Of a stretch of 64,000 bases of DNA, positions 7,783-14,269 are shown piece after piece. Both the position numbers and the translations under genes were made by a program. Within the stretch, counting starts at the first letter, position 1. Each line of letters begins with the position of its first letter. The notes below the pieces were generated by a model. That model searched no databases, was not told where the DNA came from, and was given only the letters and a program-made list of their open reading frames with translations. Source of the DNA: an uncultured Oscillospiraceae bacterium (GTDB lineage Bacteria; Bacillota; Clostridia; Oscillospirales; Oscillospiraceae); assembly GCA_934593275.1 (NCBI GenBank), contig CAKTQE010000005.1:1-64000 (forward strand). The letters are read 5' to 3'.

Positions 7783-8691
7783 TCTACGCCGCTGCCATGC
7801 TGTTTTGGGCCGTTTGTCCTGGTACTCTTTGTGCATTTTGCTGTTTCCTGCCAGGCTACCATAGCGCAGCTGGAAGCACACGGTGAGGCTTTTTTCATGG
7901 GGAAAACGTCTCTCTGTGCGTAGCGAACCACACCGGTGATATTGCGCCGCCTGGGGGCGTTGGTCTTAGTGTGCGGTCAGACCGCGGGCAGCTGCTTGCC
8001 GTTCCCCTGCCCTCCCCTATTCGCGCCCTTGTCAAAGTGGCCCCCGGCCCGGCCTTTCGATACGGTATTCACCCGGGACAAAAACGGTAGACCTAAAAAG
8101 CGCAGCCCTGGCGCACCGGCACAGAATCCGCTTCCAGGGAATGGCAGCGGGATGGCTGTTTTACTCTAAATTCTACCTTTTTTCTTCTCAGGTGGGCAGC
8201 AGCTCCCGCTGGAACGGGAGAAAAGGAATGTTCTGCTATAAGTTATATCCGACCGTTTCGGTTTAGAACCCTGCGCAGCACCTCAAATCAGGGACAGAAA
8301 AGCCGGAGAGACTGTATCTTCCGTGGGGATGGTGTCAAGCTGCTGAAAGACTGAAAAAAGAACATTTCAAAAATGGCTTTGCCTGGGTGATGCTTGCATC
8401 ACCCAAATTTTCTGTAGCGACTTTTTCTGGAGCTTAAGAAAATTATTTTTGAAATGTTCTTTTTTCTGTCGGAAATCAGATGGACAGCATCCTTACGGCA
8501 GATACAGTCCCTTTGGCTTCTGTTCCTGATTTTGGTGCAAGCAGGGAAGCAACCTTTGCCCATTTCGTGCAGCCTTCCGGATACTTTGTCAGATTTGTTT
8601 TTCTCTATTATGCGCCCACAAAAAAAGTCAGAATAAAAGCACTCCCCGCTGGATCCATCAGAGGGGAGTTTTCAGCTGCGCCAGGGCTGCG
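7783..8691. other. Prophage A large non-coding region
   Basis: About 900 bp with no convincing gene on either strand, remarkable in a phage of under 8 kb. It is rich in potential hairpins and ends in a long perfect inverted repeat (8353-8466). It separates the plus-strand Zot operon from the minus-strand repressor genes, where filamentous phages keep complementary-strand origin and packaging signals. Confidence 0.6.
8353..8466. repeat. Perfect 22-bp inverted repeat with inner hairpin
   Basis: The 22 nt at 8353-8374 are the exact reverse complement of 8445-8466 (core AGAACATTTCAAAAAT). Inside lies a second perfect hairpin, GGGTGATGC-TT-GCATCACCC, at 8385-8404. On single-stranded phage DNA this folds into a long stem with branches. 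Candidate packaging signal or single-strand origin; an analogous A/T-rich stem sits in B at 14068-14136. Confidence 0.7.
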
Positions 8692-9168
8692 CTATTCTTC
8701 CTGTTTTTGTTTGTACAGATCTATCCAGATTCCTTTGTCCGGATCCCAGACCCATCTTTCACTTGCTTCCGCTATCAGGAAGTCAGGAGGTTCCCAGAGT
8801 TTTGTTTTCTCGTTGAATGTCCAGCCGGTCGGATACCAGTTCTGTCCCAATACTTTAGGGCCTGCTCGCTTCTTTGGTGTTTTGTGTACAATCAATGTAC
8901 CGCTGATTTTCTGTGGTTGCTGTGGTTCTGTTTTTTTCGCTCTTTGTGGCTGTCTGAAAATCAGGCAAAGACTGCACATGAAAAGAATGATATATTGCTC
9001 TTTTGTAATTGTAAATTTGCTCGGGATGCTTTCGTAAACTTCTTTTATTCCTTGTGTCAGTGTTGGAAATTGCTCGGCTACTTTGTAAAAGTAGTTTTTC
9101 ACGATTTCAAAGTACTCCGTGATGTACTCTACTAGTTTAAGTGCTATTTCTCTTAGCTGCGCCTCCAC
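8692..9168 (-). CDS. Prophage A minus-strand protein with WYPxGW...LWEPPD domain
   Basis: 158 aa from GTG 9168. The N-terminal half is amphipathic/helical with one hydrophobic segment (YIILFMCSLCLIF, ~residue 58-70). The C-terminal half holds a small conserved domain, WYPTGWTFNEKT.LWEPPD, found almost unchanged in the 78-aa B protein at 14270-14506, and then a second WDPDKG.W unit that echoes it. Function unknown. It is in line with, and downstream of, the XRE repressor, so it may be expressed in the lysogen. Confidence 0.65.
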   Translation of the reverse strand: MEAQLREIALKLVEYITEYFEIVKNYFYKVAEQFPTLTQGIKEVYESIPSKFTITKEQYIILFMCSLCLIFRQPQRAKKTEPQQPQKISGTLIVHKTPKKRAGPKVLGQNWYPTGWTFNEKTKLWEPPDFLIAEASERWVWDPDKGIWIDLYKQKQEE

Positions 9169-9201
9169 GATGCTTCCCTACTCCCCTTTTATTTTACCTC
9201 A

Positions 9202-9429
9202 TCATTTTATATTTTTTCTTCTTCGCAGTCCATCCGGTAGGCCAAGTAAATAATCTGATGATACCCTGAAGAATAGACATATTGTTTTGAGGTGCCTAAT
9301 CGGTATTTCTGTTTCACCTGTTTCATATCTTCGGTACATGGTTCTTCCGATTTTTAACATATCAGCCATTTCCTGCTGTGTCATGTCGCAATCTTCTCGT
9401 AAGCCTCGAATGATCTCATACGTTTCCAA
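9202..9429 (-). CDS. Prophage A XRE-type repressor
   Basis: 75-aa Cro/C1-type helix-turn-helix protein (MTQQEMADMLKIGRTMYRRYE, then VSSDYLLGLPDG). Probable TTG start at 9429, placed by AGAGGTG 7 nt upstream. It is divergent from the replication operon, across a region with three GGCACA...TGTGCC operators, the classic layout of a phage immunity switch. Its C-terminus ends soon after the DNA-binding domain, so no peptidase or RecA-cleavage domain is present; induction must work another way. Confidence 0.8.
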   Translation of the reverse strand: METYEIIRGLREDCDMTQQEMADMLKIGRTMYRRYETGETEIPIRHLKTICLFFRVSSDYLLGLPDGLRRRKNIK

Positions 9430-9459
9430 TGTCTTCACCTCTTGCTTATGGTAGCAAAA

Positions 9460-9524
9460 GGCACATATTTGTGTTGACAAAGGCACATATTTGTGCCATT
9501 ATATTAGTGACACATTTTTGTGCC
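9460..9524. promoter_or_regulatory. Prophage A operator triplet and divergent promoters
   Basis: Three copies of a 16-bp palindrome GGCACATATTTGTGCC: 9460-9475 (right half degenerate), 9482-9497 (perfect) and 9509-9524 (GACACATTTTTGTGCC). A plus-strand -35 TTGACA at 9474-9479 with a -10 near 9497-9505 lies between them, and the minus-strand TATAAT (9503-9498) overlaps the second box. Repressor binding would control both directions. Confidence 0.8.
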
Positions 9525-9557
9525 ATAATAATCTACCTAGTTAGGAGGTAACAACCA

Positions 9558-9797
9558 ATGTTTGAACTCGTTGGCTACAGGTTCGTAGACATGAAGACAG
9601 CGGACGGTGGAAGCGTAAGGGGTTATTCCTGCTTCTTCCTGAACCATGAAGACCAGGAGGGCTTGGAGGGTGCCGAAGCGATGAAGCAATTTTTCTCCTC
9701 CGAAAAATTCCCCGACTTTAAGCCCAAGCTTTCCGCATCCTATGACTTGCGTTTCAATCAGAAAGGCAAACTCATGGGTTATGAAGAACTGGCGTAA
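9558..9797 (+). CDS. Prophage A small early protein, candidate ssDNA-binding protein
   Basis: 79 aa, first gene of the replication operon, with a strong ribosome site TAGGAGG. Beta-rich with spaced aromatics (YRFVD, YSCFF, YDLRF). Position, size and order (before coiled-coil and Rep genes) match the gene V-type ssDNA-binding proteins of filamentous phages and the 83-aa B gene at 15227. Sequence similarity to B is weak, so the function is an inference from synteny. Confidence 0.55.
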   Translation: MFELVGYRFVDMKTADGGSVRGYSCFFLNHEDQEGLEGAEAMKQFFSSEKFPDFKPKLSASYDLRFNQKGKLMGYEELA

Positions 9798-9802
9798 CCG
9801 GA

Positions 9803-10027
9803 ATGGTTACTAAGCCGAAACGGGTCCCACGGGCTGTCAAAGCACCTTTTGACCCGCAAGTACTGATTCCCTATTCCCAGCTGGTGGACCTGCTGGAGGC
9901 CTCTGACAGGCTGGAAACGATAGAGGATGATGTGAAGTACATTCGCAAGACACAAGAACAGCTTCGGTCACAGTTCACGGAAATGATGATCGCATTCGGT
10001 GACCTGAAACGCTTTGTGTCAGATTAG
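9803..10027 (+). CDS. Prophage A coiled-coil protein before Rep
   Basis: 74 aa with a basic N-terminus and a heptad-rich C-terminal part (LLEASDRLETIEDDVKYIRK, then EQLR.QFTEMM.AFGDLKR). The B protein at 15478-15675 has the same position and pattern (LL.FSEDLE, then LRSMFSEV...FGDVKREL), so both belong to one family. Role unknown; a Rep accessory or oligomerisation factor is possible. Confidence 0.6.
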   Translation: MVTKPKRVPRAVKAPFDPQVLIPYSQLVDLLEASDRLETIEDDVKYIRKTQEQLRSQFTEMMIAFGDLKRFVSD

Positions 10028-10080
10028 CAACTTTCTGGGCTGGTCGTGAGACGTACCCCATCTAGTAAATTTCATGGTTG

Positions 10081-10141
10081 CCGGAACTTTTTCGAGGGTT
10101 GACGAAGGGTTCCGGTGACCCCCCTCCCACTAACAGGGGGG
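10081..10141 (+). other. Candidate double-strand origin of prophage A
   Basis: Two hairpins directly upstream of rep: CCGGAAC...GTTCCGG (10081-10114) and CCCCCCT-CCCACTAAC-AGGGGGG (10119-10141). Rep_trans initiators nick within the loop of a hairpin at or near their gene; the exposed CACTAAC loop is a plausible nick site, but this is inference. Confidence 0.5.
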
Positions 10142-10165
10142 TAGAAAATACAAGGGGCGAACAAA

Positions 10166-11131
10166 ATGACTGAAAATTGCATTCTCTATGACTGGCTCAC
10201 TTTTACAACAAAATGTGACAGTATTGGTTCCCTTATCTCCCTTCTGGGACTCACGTCTGTCACTTTTGAAGATATGCCAAAAGGCCGGAACGGTTACCGC
10301 TCCATGATGACCTTTGAGGGAATTTCCATTCTCTACGATGGCCGGGAAGATATGGGCGTTTGTGTGGATATGTCCGGTAAAGGCTGCCGTACCTTTGAGT
10401 CCTATTCCTCCACGTCCTGGGATGATTTGTTTTCTGTCCTGTTATGGGAAGATTACAACATTACCCGCCTGGACGTTGCCATGGATGACCACACCGGCCT
10501 TTTGGATATTGACGTTCTGCGGGATGCCACGGATGACCACCACTATATCAGCAAGGCCCGAAAGTGGATGGTTCAGTACGGCTCTGATGGCTGCACCATC
10601 TATCACGGCTCCCAGCAATCCAATATGCTGATTCGTATTTACGATAAAGCTGCGGAAAAGTGCGTGGAAAATCAGCATTGGATCCGTGTTGAAATGCAGA
10701 TGCGTGACGAAATCGCAACCGGCTTTCTTGCCGGTATGCCTGGGCCTGACAGTTCTTTGACCTTTGGTGACCATGCCTGTGGTGTCCTGGTCAATTATCT
10801 CCGGTATGTGGAGCCTGCAACCGGTGTGAATATGAGTCGCTGGCCTATGGCTCCCTACTGGTCGGATTTTACCCGTGCAATGTCCGCAATTCGCTGCTGG
10901 TCAGCTCCCGGTGTGGATTATGACCTATCGCATTTGACCAATTACATCATCAATCAGTGTGGGAATGCCCTGGACTGTTACCTCAAAATATTCGGCACTG
11001 CTGACCTGGTGCGAGAACTCGGTCAACGTGCTATTCGGCCTAGTCCAAAATACCTACGACTACAGAGAGAATATGAGAAGCTAAAAAAGCAGCTGTCAGA
11101 TCTGAACCAGGAGGGCGTGAGCAATGAATGA
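10166..11131 (+). CDS. rep: Prophage A rolling-circle initiator (Rep_trans-like)
   Basis: 321 aa. The opening LYDWLTFTTK, ITRLDVAMDDHTG, MLIRIYDKAAEK and WIRVEMQMRDE match the Rep_trans (PF02486-type) initiators of pT181-like plasmids and many inoviruses. The Tyr of IRIYDKAAEK sits in the expected conserved block; the nucleophile could be this Tyr or another, which I cannot assign without an alignment. The protein nicks the double-strand origin and starts rolling-circle replication of the phage. AGGGG lies 8 nt before ATG 10166. Completely unrelated to the B initiator at 15809. Confidence 0.8.
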   Translation: MTENCILYDWLTFTTKCDSIGSLISLLGLTSVTFEDMPKGRNGYRSMMTFEGISILYDGREDMGVCVDMSGKGCRTFESYSSTSWDDLFSVLLWEDYNITRLDVAMDDHTGLLDIDVLRDATDDHHYISKARKWMVQYGSDGCTIYHGSQQSNMLIRIYDKAAEKCVENQHWIRVEMQMRDEIATGFLAGMPGPDSSLTFGDHACGVLVNYLRYVEPATGVNMSRWPMAPYWSDFTRAMSAIRCWSAPGVDYDLSHLTNYIINQCGNALDCYLKIFGTADLVRELGQRAIRPSPKYLRLQREYEKLKKQLSDLNQEGVSNE

Positions 11132-11408
11132 TTTTGAACTTGATAAAACCTTGTGCGCTGCCGTTCCTGCGGTGGCTTGCATTGATGACGATTCGGTTCT
11201 TGATACGTCTGTACCGATTGACCCAGATTTTCCTTTGTCCTATGTAATCGTAAAGCTTCTGACACTTCAATTTCTTGCATTAGATTCTTCTGAGTTATAT
11301 TGGACTCTGGATTTGTCCCTTGCCATGTTCTTTGACTCTTTTGAAGCTGCCAATGACTTTATTCAGGAACATGGTATTTCTGATTCTGTCGTTTTCCAGT
11401 TCCCCTGA
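11124..11408 (+). CDS. Prophage A small acidic protein
   Basis: 94 aa, strongly acidic, overlapping rep by 8 nt with AGGAGG upstream. It has a hydrophobic/aromatic middle (YVIVKLLTLQFLALDSSELY) and no clear signal peptide. Unrecognised; no counterpart at this position in B. Confidence 0.55.
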   Translation: MNDFELDKTLCAAVPAVACIDDDSVLDTSVPIDPDFPLSYVIVKLLTLQFLALDSSELYWTLDLSLAMFFDSFEAANDFIQEHGISDSVVFQFP

Positions 11409-11441
11409 TTGACCGGTGTTTTTCGTTTGGAGTTGATACTG

Positions 11442-11765
11442 ATGCAATATGAATCTTTCCTTGTTCTTCTGCTGGTCACCCTGATTATACTGCTGCTGTC
11501 CCCTCTGGCCTGGGCCGATGCGCTTCCTGATGAGCTGCCCTCTGAGCCGGAAGCAACTGGAACGGCTCCGAATTCAACTGAGCCTACCGGTTCTACGACA
11601 ATCATTTACATGACCGAAGCTCCCACCGAGCCGACGGCCCCTGTCTATATGGACATTATTCAGCGCAATAGTATGTCTACTTTTCAAGCTGTGATATTCG
11701 TGGGCTTCCTGATATGTGGGACTCTTGTAGGACTGAATGTATTAAGGGGGCGTTATGGCACCTGA
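11442..11765 (+). CDS. Prophage A signal-peptide, Thr/Pro-rich, single-span membrane protein
   Basis: 107 aa from ATG 11442 (GGAG 9 nt upstream). Signal peptide (LVLLLVTLIILLLSPLAWA, cleavage after ADA), a Glu/Pro/Thr-rich outer segment, then one membrane helix (FQAVIFVGFLICGTLVGLNVL) and a short basic tail. The B protein at 16467-16904 has the same architecture in the same place, between Rep and the major coat. Probably a minor virion or surface protein; exact role unknown. Confidence 0.65.
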   Translation: MQYESFLVLLLVTLIILLLSPLAWADALPDELPSEPEATGTAPNSTEPTGSTTIIYMTEAPTEPTAPVYMDIIQRNSMSTFQAVIFVGFLICGTLVGLNVLRGRYGT

Positions 11766-11892
11766 CTTTGTGGTCTATCTTGACCAAACCATCATGTTAT
11801 CTGGCTTTGCTCTTGGCCTTTTTATAGGGCTTCTGACAAGCTTGATAAATAAAACTATATCAGCTTTTGCCCGCTGGGTTTCTAGCTGGTAG
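11755..11892 (+). CDS. Prophage A 45-aa membrane protein (minor coat candidate)
   Basis: Begins MAPDFVVYLDQ, has one hydrophobic helix (LSGFALGLFIGLLTSLI) and ends in a Lys/Arg/Trp tail. It overlaps the upstream stop by 11 nt and ends 16 nt before the major coat start. Size and location fit pVII/pIX-type end-cap coat proteins of filamentous phages. Confidence 0.6.
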   Translation: MAPDFVVYLDQTIMLSGFALGLFIGLLTSLINKTISAFARWVSSW

Positions 11893-11908
11893 GAAAGGAG
11901 AAATCGTC

Positions 11909-12109
11909 ATGAATGGCATTATGCTTGCTGACGAGGGTGTTACTGCTGTGGATACTGTAACTTCTGCTCTGACCGGTGCTATGACCACCACTGCCAACAA
12001 CATTACTTCCGCAATTGGCTCTATCCTGCCCATTGCCCTGGGTGTTGCCGGTACGATCCTGGTGATCACTATTGGCTGGCGTCTGTTCCGGAACTTTACC
12101 CACGGCTAA
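11909..12109 (+). CDS. Prophage A major coat protein (pVIII-like)
   Basis: 66 aa from ATG 11909, behind AAAGGAG. Acidic, small-residue-rich N-terminus (LADEGVTAVDTV), a Thr/Ala-rich amphipathic part, then a membrane helix (LPIALGVAGTILVITIGW) with a basic tail (RLFRNF). This is the canonical order of a filamentous major coat protein, whose basic C-terminus lines the DNA. No long signal peptide is seen, so it resembles the uncleaved types. A large hairpin terminator follows. Confidence 0.75.
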   Translation: MNGIMLADEGVTAVDTVTSALTGAMTTTANNITSAIGSILPIALGVAGTILVITIGWRLFRNFTHG

Positions 12110-12170
12110 GCGTTGACCTCTTTCGCTTTACCTTCGGTTATTCCTAACTGTTCACCAGCGCACGCAAAAA

Positions 12171-12255
12171 GACCGCTGTCCGCCTGGATAGCCGGATGGA
12201 GGGGGCGGGGGTTCCCTCATCCGGCTGTTCGGGTGGTCAGCGGTTTATTTTTAAG
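12171..12255 (+). terminator. Terminator after the A coat gene
   Basis: Nested hairpin: outer stem GACCGCTGTCCGCC with GGTGGTCAGCGG, inner stem AGCCGGATG(G)AGGG with CCCTCATCCGGCT, ending in TTTATTTTT. Marks the end of prophage A's late transcript just before repeat R2. Confidence 0.75.
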
Positions 12256-12263
12256 AAAGCACA

Positions 12264-12440
12264 GCGCAACAAACCGTCTATTTTGTTGCGTTCAGTATTT
12301 TAGCCTCCATGGCCTCCCTCGGCCCTCCGGCGGTATCCTGATTCCTCCTTTGTTTCTTGTTTCGGCTCCCTTTACGGGGTTTACCTTTCTTTTTTGCCCC
12401 TAGAATAGCTCAATTTCCGTAGTTTGTCAATTGTCCTTTT
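12264..12440 (+). repeat. Repeat R2, junction of prophages A and B
   Basis: Diverged copy of the R1/R3 core: imperfect hairpin CGCAACAAA...TTTGTTGCG (12265-12290), then a GGTAAACCCC-type block and the minus-strand promoter TTGACA-N17-TATTCT (12430-12402). Similarity to R1 fades after ~12440, where B-specific DNA begins. Left flank is the A coat terminator. Confidence 0.7.
12402..12430 (-). promoter_or_regulatory. Minus-strand promoter in R2
   Basis: TTGACA (12430-12425), 17 nt, TATTCT (12407-12402). The spacer sequence differs from R1/R3 yet the boxes and spacing are kept, which supports function. The transcript would run through the R2 hairpin antisense to the end of prophage A; no gene lies downstream. 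Confidence 0.6.
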
Positions 12441-12466
12441 TGGTTTCTGGATTTGGTGGTGTTCAA

Positions 12467-12607
12467 ATGAATAATATTCATAAGCGGTTTGTCAAGAAAA
12501 CAGTATCCTATATGGCCAATCTGACCGCCGAAACGGTCGTCATTCTGGCCGGGGCTGCTGCAATCTCCGGCCTGTGGTATCTGGGTTTCATTGTCAAGAT
12601 TTTTTGA
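12467..12607 (+). CDS. Prophage B 46-aa membrane protein
   Basis: Begins MNNIHKRFVKKTVSYM, with one hydrophobic helix (VVILAGAAAISGLWYLGFIV) near the C-terminus. First plus-strand frame after R2, with GGTGGTG about 8 nt upstream. Not recognised; size fits a small phage membrane or minor coat protein. Its TGA stop lies inside a copy of the 20-bp palindrome (12603-12622). Confidence 0.5.
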   Translation: MNNIHKRFVKKTVSYMANLTAETVVILAGAAAISGLWYLGFIVKIF

Positions 12608-12622
12608 ATCTCAATATTCAAA
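12603..12622. promoter_or_regulatory. Dispersed 20-bp palindrome, copy 1
   Basis: TTTGAATCTCAATATTCAAA, overlapping the stop of the 46-aa gene. Member of the prophage B palindrome family (half sites TTTGAAT and ATTCAAA, 6-nt centre). Confidence 0.65.
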
Positions 12623-12633
12623 TGTCCGAACAT

Positions 12634-12668
12634 AAAAAAACCGGGGTTCCCATTGCTGGGTTCCCCGG
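12634..12668 (-). terminator. Terminator for the leftward B operon
   Basis: CCGGGGTTCCCA-TTGC-TGGGTTCCCCGG at 12641-12668; on the minus strand it is followed by seven U. Ends transcription of the SprT-like operon. Confidence 0.85.
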
Positions 12669-12674
12669 TATGTC

Positions 12675-12894
12675 TTAAAATTCAATCTTTAATCCTGCTT
12701 TTTCGCAGTCTTGGAAGATTCTTATAATCTTTTGTCCATAACCTATGATACCTTCATAATTGAGCCAATCTTCGAAAAGCAAGCTGCCATCAATCCACCC
12801 TTTTTTGTATTTCTTCTCTTACCGCTTGTTCGCTCATGTTGTTGTATTCTGCGTAGGTTTCAATCAGCATTTCAACGGTTTCATTGGTTTTCAT
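12675..12894 (-). pseudogene. Prophage B small gene with frameshift at an A6 run
   Basis: From ATG 12894 (GGGAGG 9 nt upstream) the frame reads MKTNETVEMLIETYAEYNN...QAVREEIQK, then runs out of frame to an early stop. Shifting by one base at a run of six A on the coding strand (T6 at 12801-12806) continues into a protein-like sequence, WIDGSLLFEDWLNYEGIIGY, to the TAA at 12675. Without the shift the product is ~34 aa; with it ~73 aa. Could be a real decay mutation, slippage expression, or a base error in a homopolymer. Function unknown. Confidence 0.6.
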
Positions 12895-13027
12895 TTTCTT
12901 CATCCTCCCAAGGTAGAATTTCTTCATCCCGGTCTGTCCGGGCAATCCAGTCAACCATTTCTTCAAAGGTCATGTTTGACCGTTTGGCCAATTCGCCGAT
13001 TTCTTCAATGATTTTGTTGATACACAT
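12881..13027 (-). CDS. Prophage B 48-aa acidic protein
   Basis: MCINKIIEEIGELAKRSNMTF..., rich in Glu/Asp, helical, ending EDEENENQ. AGGAGG lies 5-6 nt before ATG 13027, and its 3' end overlaps the next small gene. Downstream of the SprT-like gene in the same leftward operon. Not recognised. Confidence 0.55.
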   Translation of the reverse strand: MCINKIIEEIGELAKRSNMTFEEMVDWIARTDRDEEILPWEDEENENQ

Positions 13028-13064
13028 ATTTACCTCCTGTGGGGAGAGGTCTCCCCTCTCCCCT

Positions 13065-13084
13065 TTTGAATCTTAATCTTCAAT
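13065..13084. promoter_or_regulatory. Dispersed 20-bp palindrome, copy 2
   Basis: TTTGAATCTTAATCTTCAAT, overlapping the stop codon of the SprT-like gene. Confidence 0.6.
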
Positions 13085-13732
13085 TTCCATTTTGACGTTG
13101 CATACGCCGCAAATCAGCGGGATTTCTCTGGTCGTCCGTGCGATTGCTTTGCACTTCGGACAGACGTGTTTCCAGCTTGTTTTCTTGGGCTTCTGCTGGT
13201 CGCCGTCTGGGGTCTGTGTGTCCCCTCCTTTCTTCTTTTCGCCGCCTGGGCCTCTGATACCGGAGAACGGGAAACGGCTCATTTGGAACTCCTCCCACCC
13301 TTTGGAAAGAATGTACTCTAACAACTCATCCGTTGGCGTGGTTATCGTCCATCCGTACTTGTCATCCTTTTCAATGTGAATCATGTGTTTCTCGGCTTCC
13401 TCCTTGAACTTGCGGTTGTGGTAGGAGCCGCCCCGGCTGCAATCCTGGATTCCTTTTTTGATGTTGTACAGGTGAACCATTTCGTGAATCAGTGTGGCCG
13501 TGACATTCTCAATGGGCCTTTCCAGCCAGTCAGCGGCCATGTTCAACTCATGTCTCCAATCGTCTTTTCTTTTCCAGGTCTTCCCTACTGTGACGTGTCC
13601 ATAAGCGCCTGGTGTGCTCTGAATCGTGATGATGGGTTCCTCCAGCTCTCCTCCGAAGCTGTCCTGATTGATTGCTCTGAACATCTTTTCTAGCTGTCCT
13701 GCTGTCCTGCTGGTCTTTACTGTCTCTTTCAT
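13073..13732 (-). CDS. Prophage B SprT-like zinc metalloprotease
   Basis: 219 aa from ATG 13732 (AGAAAGGAAAG upstream). The SprT signature HEMVHLYN (HExxH) follows a typical N-terminal block (FGGELEEPIITI, then HELNMAADWL), with the third ligand region around GGSYHNRKFKEEAEK. A charged Gly/Lys/Pro linker leads to a C-terminal zinc ribbon (CPKCKAIARTT, then CGVCN). SprT/SPRTN proteins cleave proteins crosslinked to DNA; what it does for a ssDNA phage is unknown. No homologue is present in prophage A, so it is accessory cargo. Longer upstream frames lack a ribosome site. Confidence 0.85.
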   Translation of the reverse strand: MKETVKTSRTAGQLEKMFRAINQDSFGGELEEPIITIQSTPGAYGHVTVGKTWKRKDDWRHELNMAADWLERPIENVTATLIHEMVHLYNIKKGIQDCSRGGSYHNRKFKEEAEKHMIHIEKDDKYGWTITTPTDELLEYILSKGWEEFQMSRFPFSGIRGPGGEKKKGGDTQTPDGDQQKPKKTSWKHVCPKCKAIARTTREIPLICGVCNVKMEIED

Positions 13733-13793
13733 GGTTGACTTTCCTTTCTGGGCATGGTATATTGTGTATGCGGGGTTTTGACTTTCCCCCCGC

Positions 13794-13830
13794 AAAACCG
13801 GTACAGGGGATTTGTACCGGTTTCTTTTTT
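13794..13830 (+). terminator. Hairpin terminator in prophage B intergenic region
   Basis: AAACCGGTACA-GGGGATT-TGTACCGGTTT followed by CTTTTTT on the plus strand. It would stop rightward transcripts entering the non-coding region. Confidence 0.7.
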
Positions 13831-13865
13831 GGCCTGCCCTAGCCACTCATTTCTAAGCGAAAATA

Positions 13866-14009
13866 GCCCAGTGCGCACACTGGGCGGTTCTGATAGGAAA
13901 TCGTGTTTGCGAAAGCAAATACTCTTGCAGCTGCAATGCAGCGGGATTTCCGGTCTGTCAAGGCTGATTGAAAAATATTCCAGTGCGCACACTGGTATAT
14001 TTTTCAATC
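13866..14009. repeat. Paired CAGTGCGCACACTG hairpins
   Basis: GCCCAGTG-CGCA-CACTGGGC at 13866-13885, and GATTGAAAAATA...CCAGTG-CGCA-CACTGG...TATTTTTCAATC at 13966-14009. Both loops show the same CGCA tetraloop. The duplicated apical stem on unrelated lower stems suggests a protein-recognised DNA/RNA hairpin. Confidence 0.7.
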
Positions 14010-14067
14010 ATTTACTTGGCCTTGACGGAATCAGAAATTTTGCTAGAATGAGAGGTGCTAGGGCAAT

Positions 14068-14136
14068 AAAAAATGAATTGACACGCTGAATACTTTGGAT
14101 TTGCACCAACGTAAGAGCGTGTCAACTCATTTTTTT
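14068..14136. repeat. Long A/T-rich inverted repeat of prophage B
   Basis: The 20 nt at 14068-14087 (AAAAAATGAATTGACACGCT) pair with 14116-14136 with one mismatch, around a ~28-nt loop. Structural analogue of 8353-8466 in prophage A. Confidence 0.65.
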
Positions 14137-14246
14137 CCAAGAATACGGCATAGTCCGTATTCCGGCCCCCGGCCCAGCGTTCTGGTTTTGGGAACGTAAA
14201 GTAATAACCCCGCTGCCCTGGGAGTGCATTCCCATAGGTAGCGGGG

Positions 14247-14266
14247 TTTGAATCTTATTATTCAAA
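14247..14266. promoter_or_regulatory. Dispersed 20-bp palindrome, copy 3
   Basis: TTTGAATCTTATTATTCAAA, just after the stop of the 78-aa minus-strand gene and abutting a CCCCGCT hairpin. Confidence 0.65.
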
Positions 14267-14269
14267 AGG

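Larger units (their letters stand above)
13733..14246. other. Prophage B large non-coding, hairpin-rich region
   Basis: Over 500 bp without a supported gene. It contains a terminator-like hairpin (13794-13830), two hairpins built on the same CAGTG-CGCA-CACTG core (13866-13885, and the stem at 13966-14009), an outer pairing TCAAGGC/GCCTTGA, an A/T-rich stem (14068-14136), AATACGG/CCGTATT (~14144-14163) and CCCCGCTGCC/GGTAGCGGGG (~14205-14246). Equivalent in position to 7783-8691 of prophage A. Candidate complementary-strand origin and packaging region. Confidence 0.6.

Noticed and set aside
7936-8169. 77-aa frame in the prophage A non-coding region
   Set aside because: Pro/Cys-rich, no ribosome site, no counterpart in B; lies in structured non-coding DNA.
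12711-13076. 121-aa plus-strand frame in prophage B
   Set aside because: Antisense to the small leftward genes, which have AGGAGG-type sites and a proper terminator.
13866-14009. CRISPR-like repeats
   Set aside because: Only two copies of a palindromic core, unequal spacing and flanks, no cas genes; these are hairpins.
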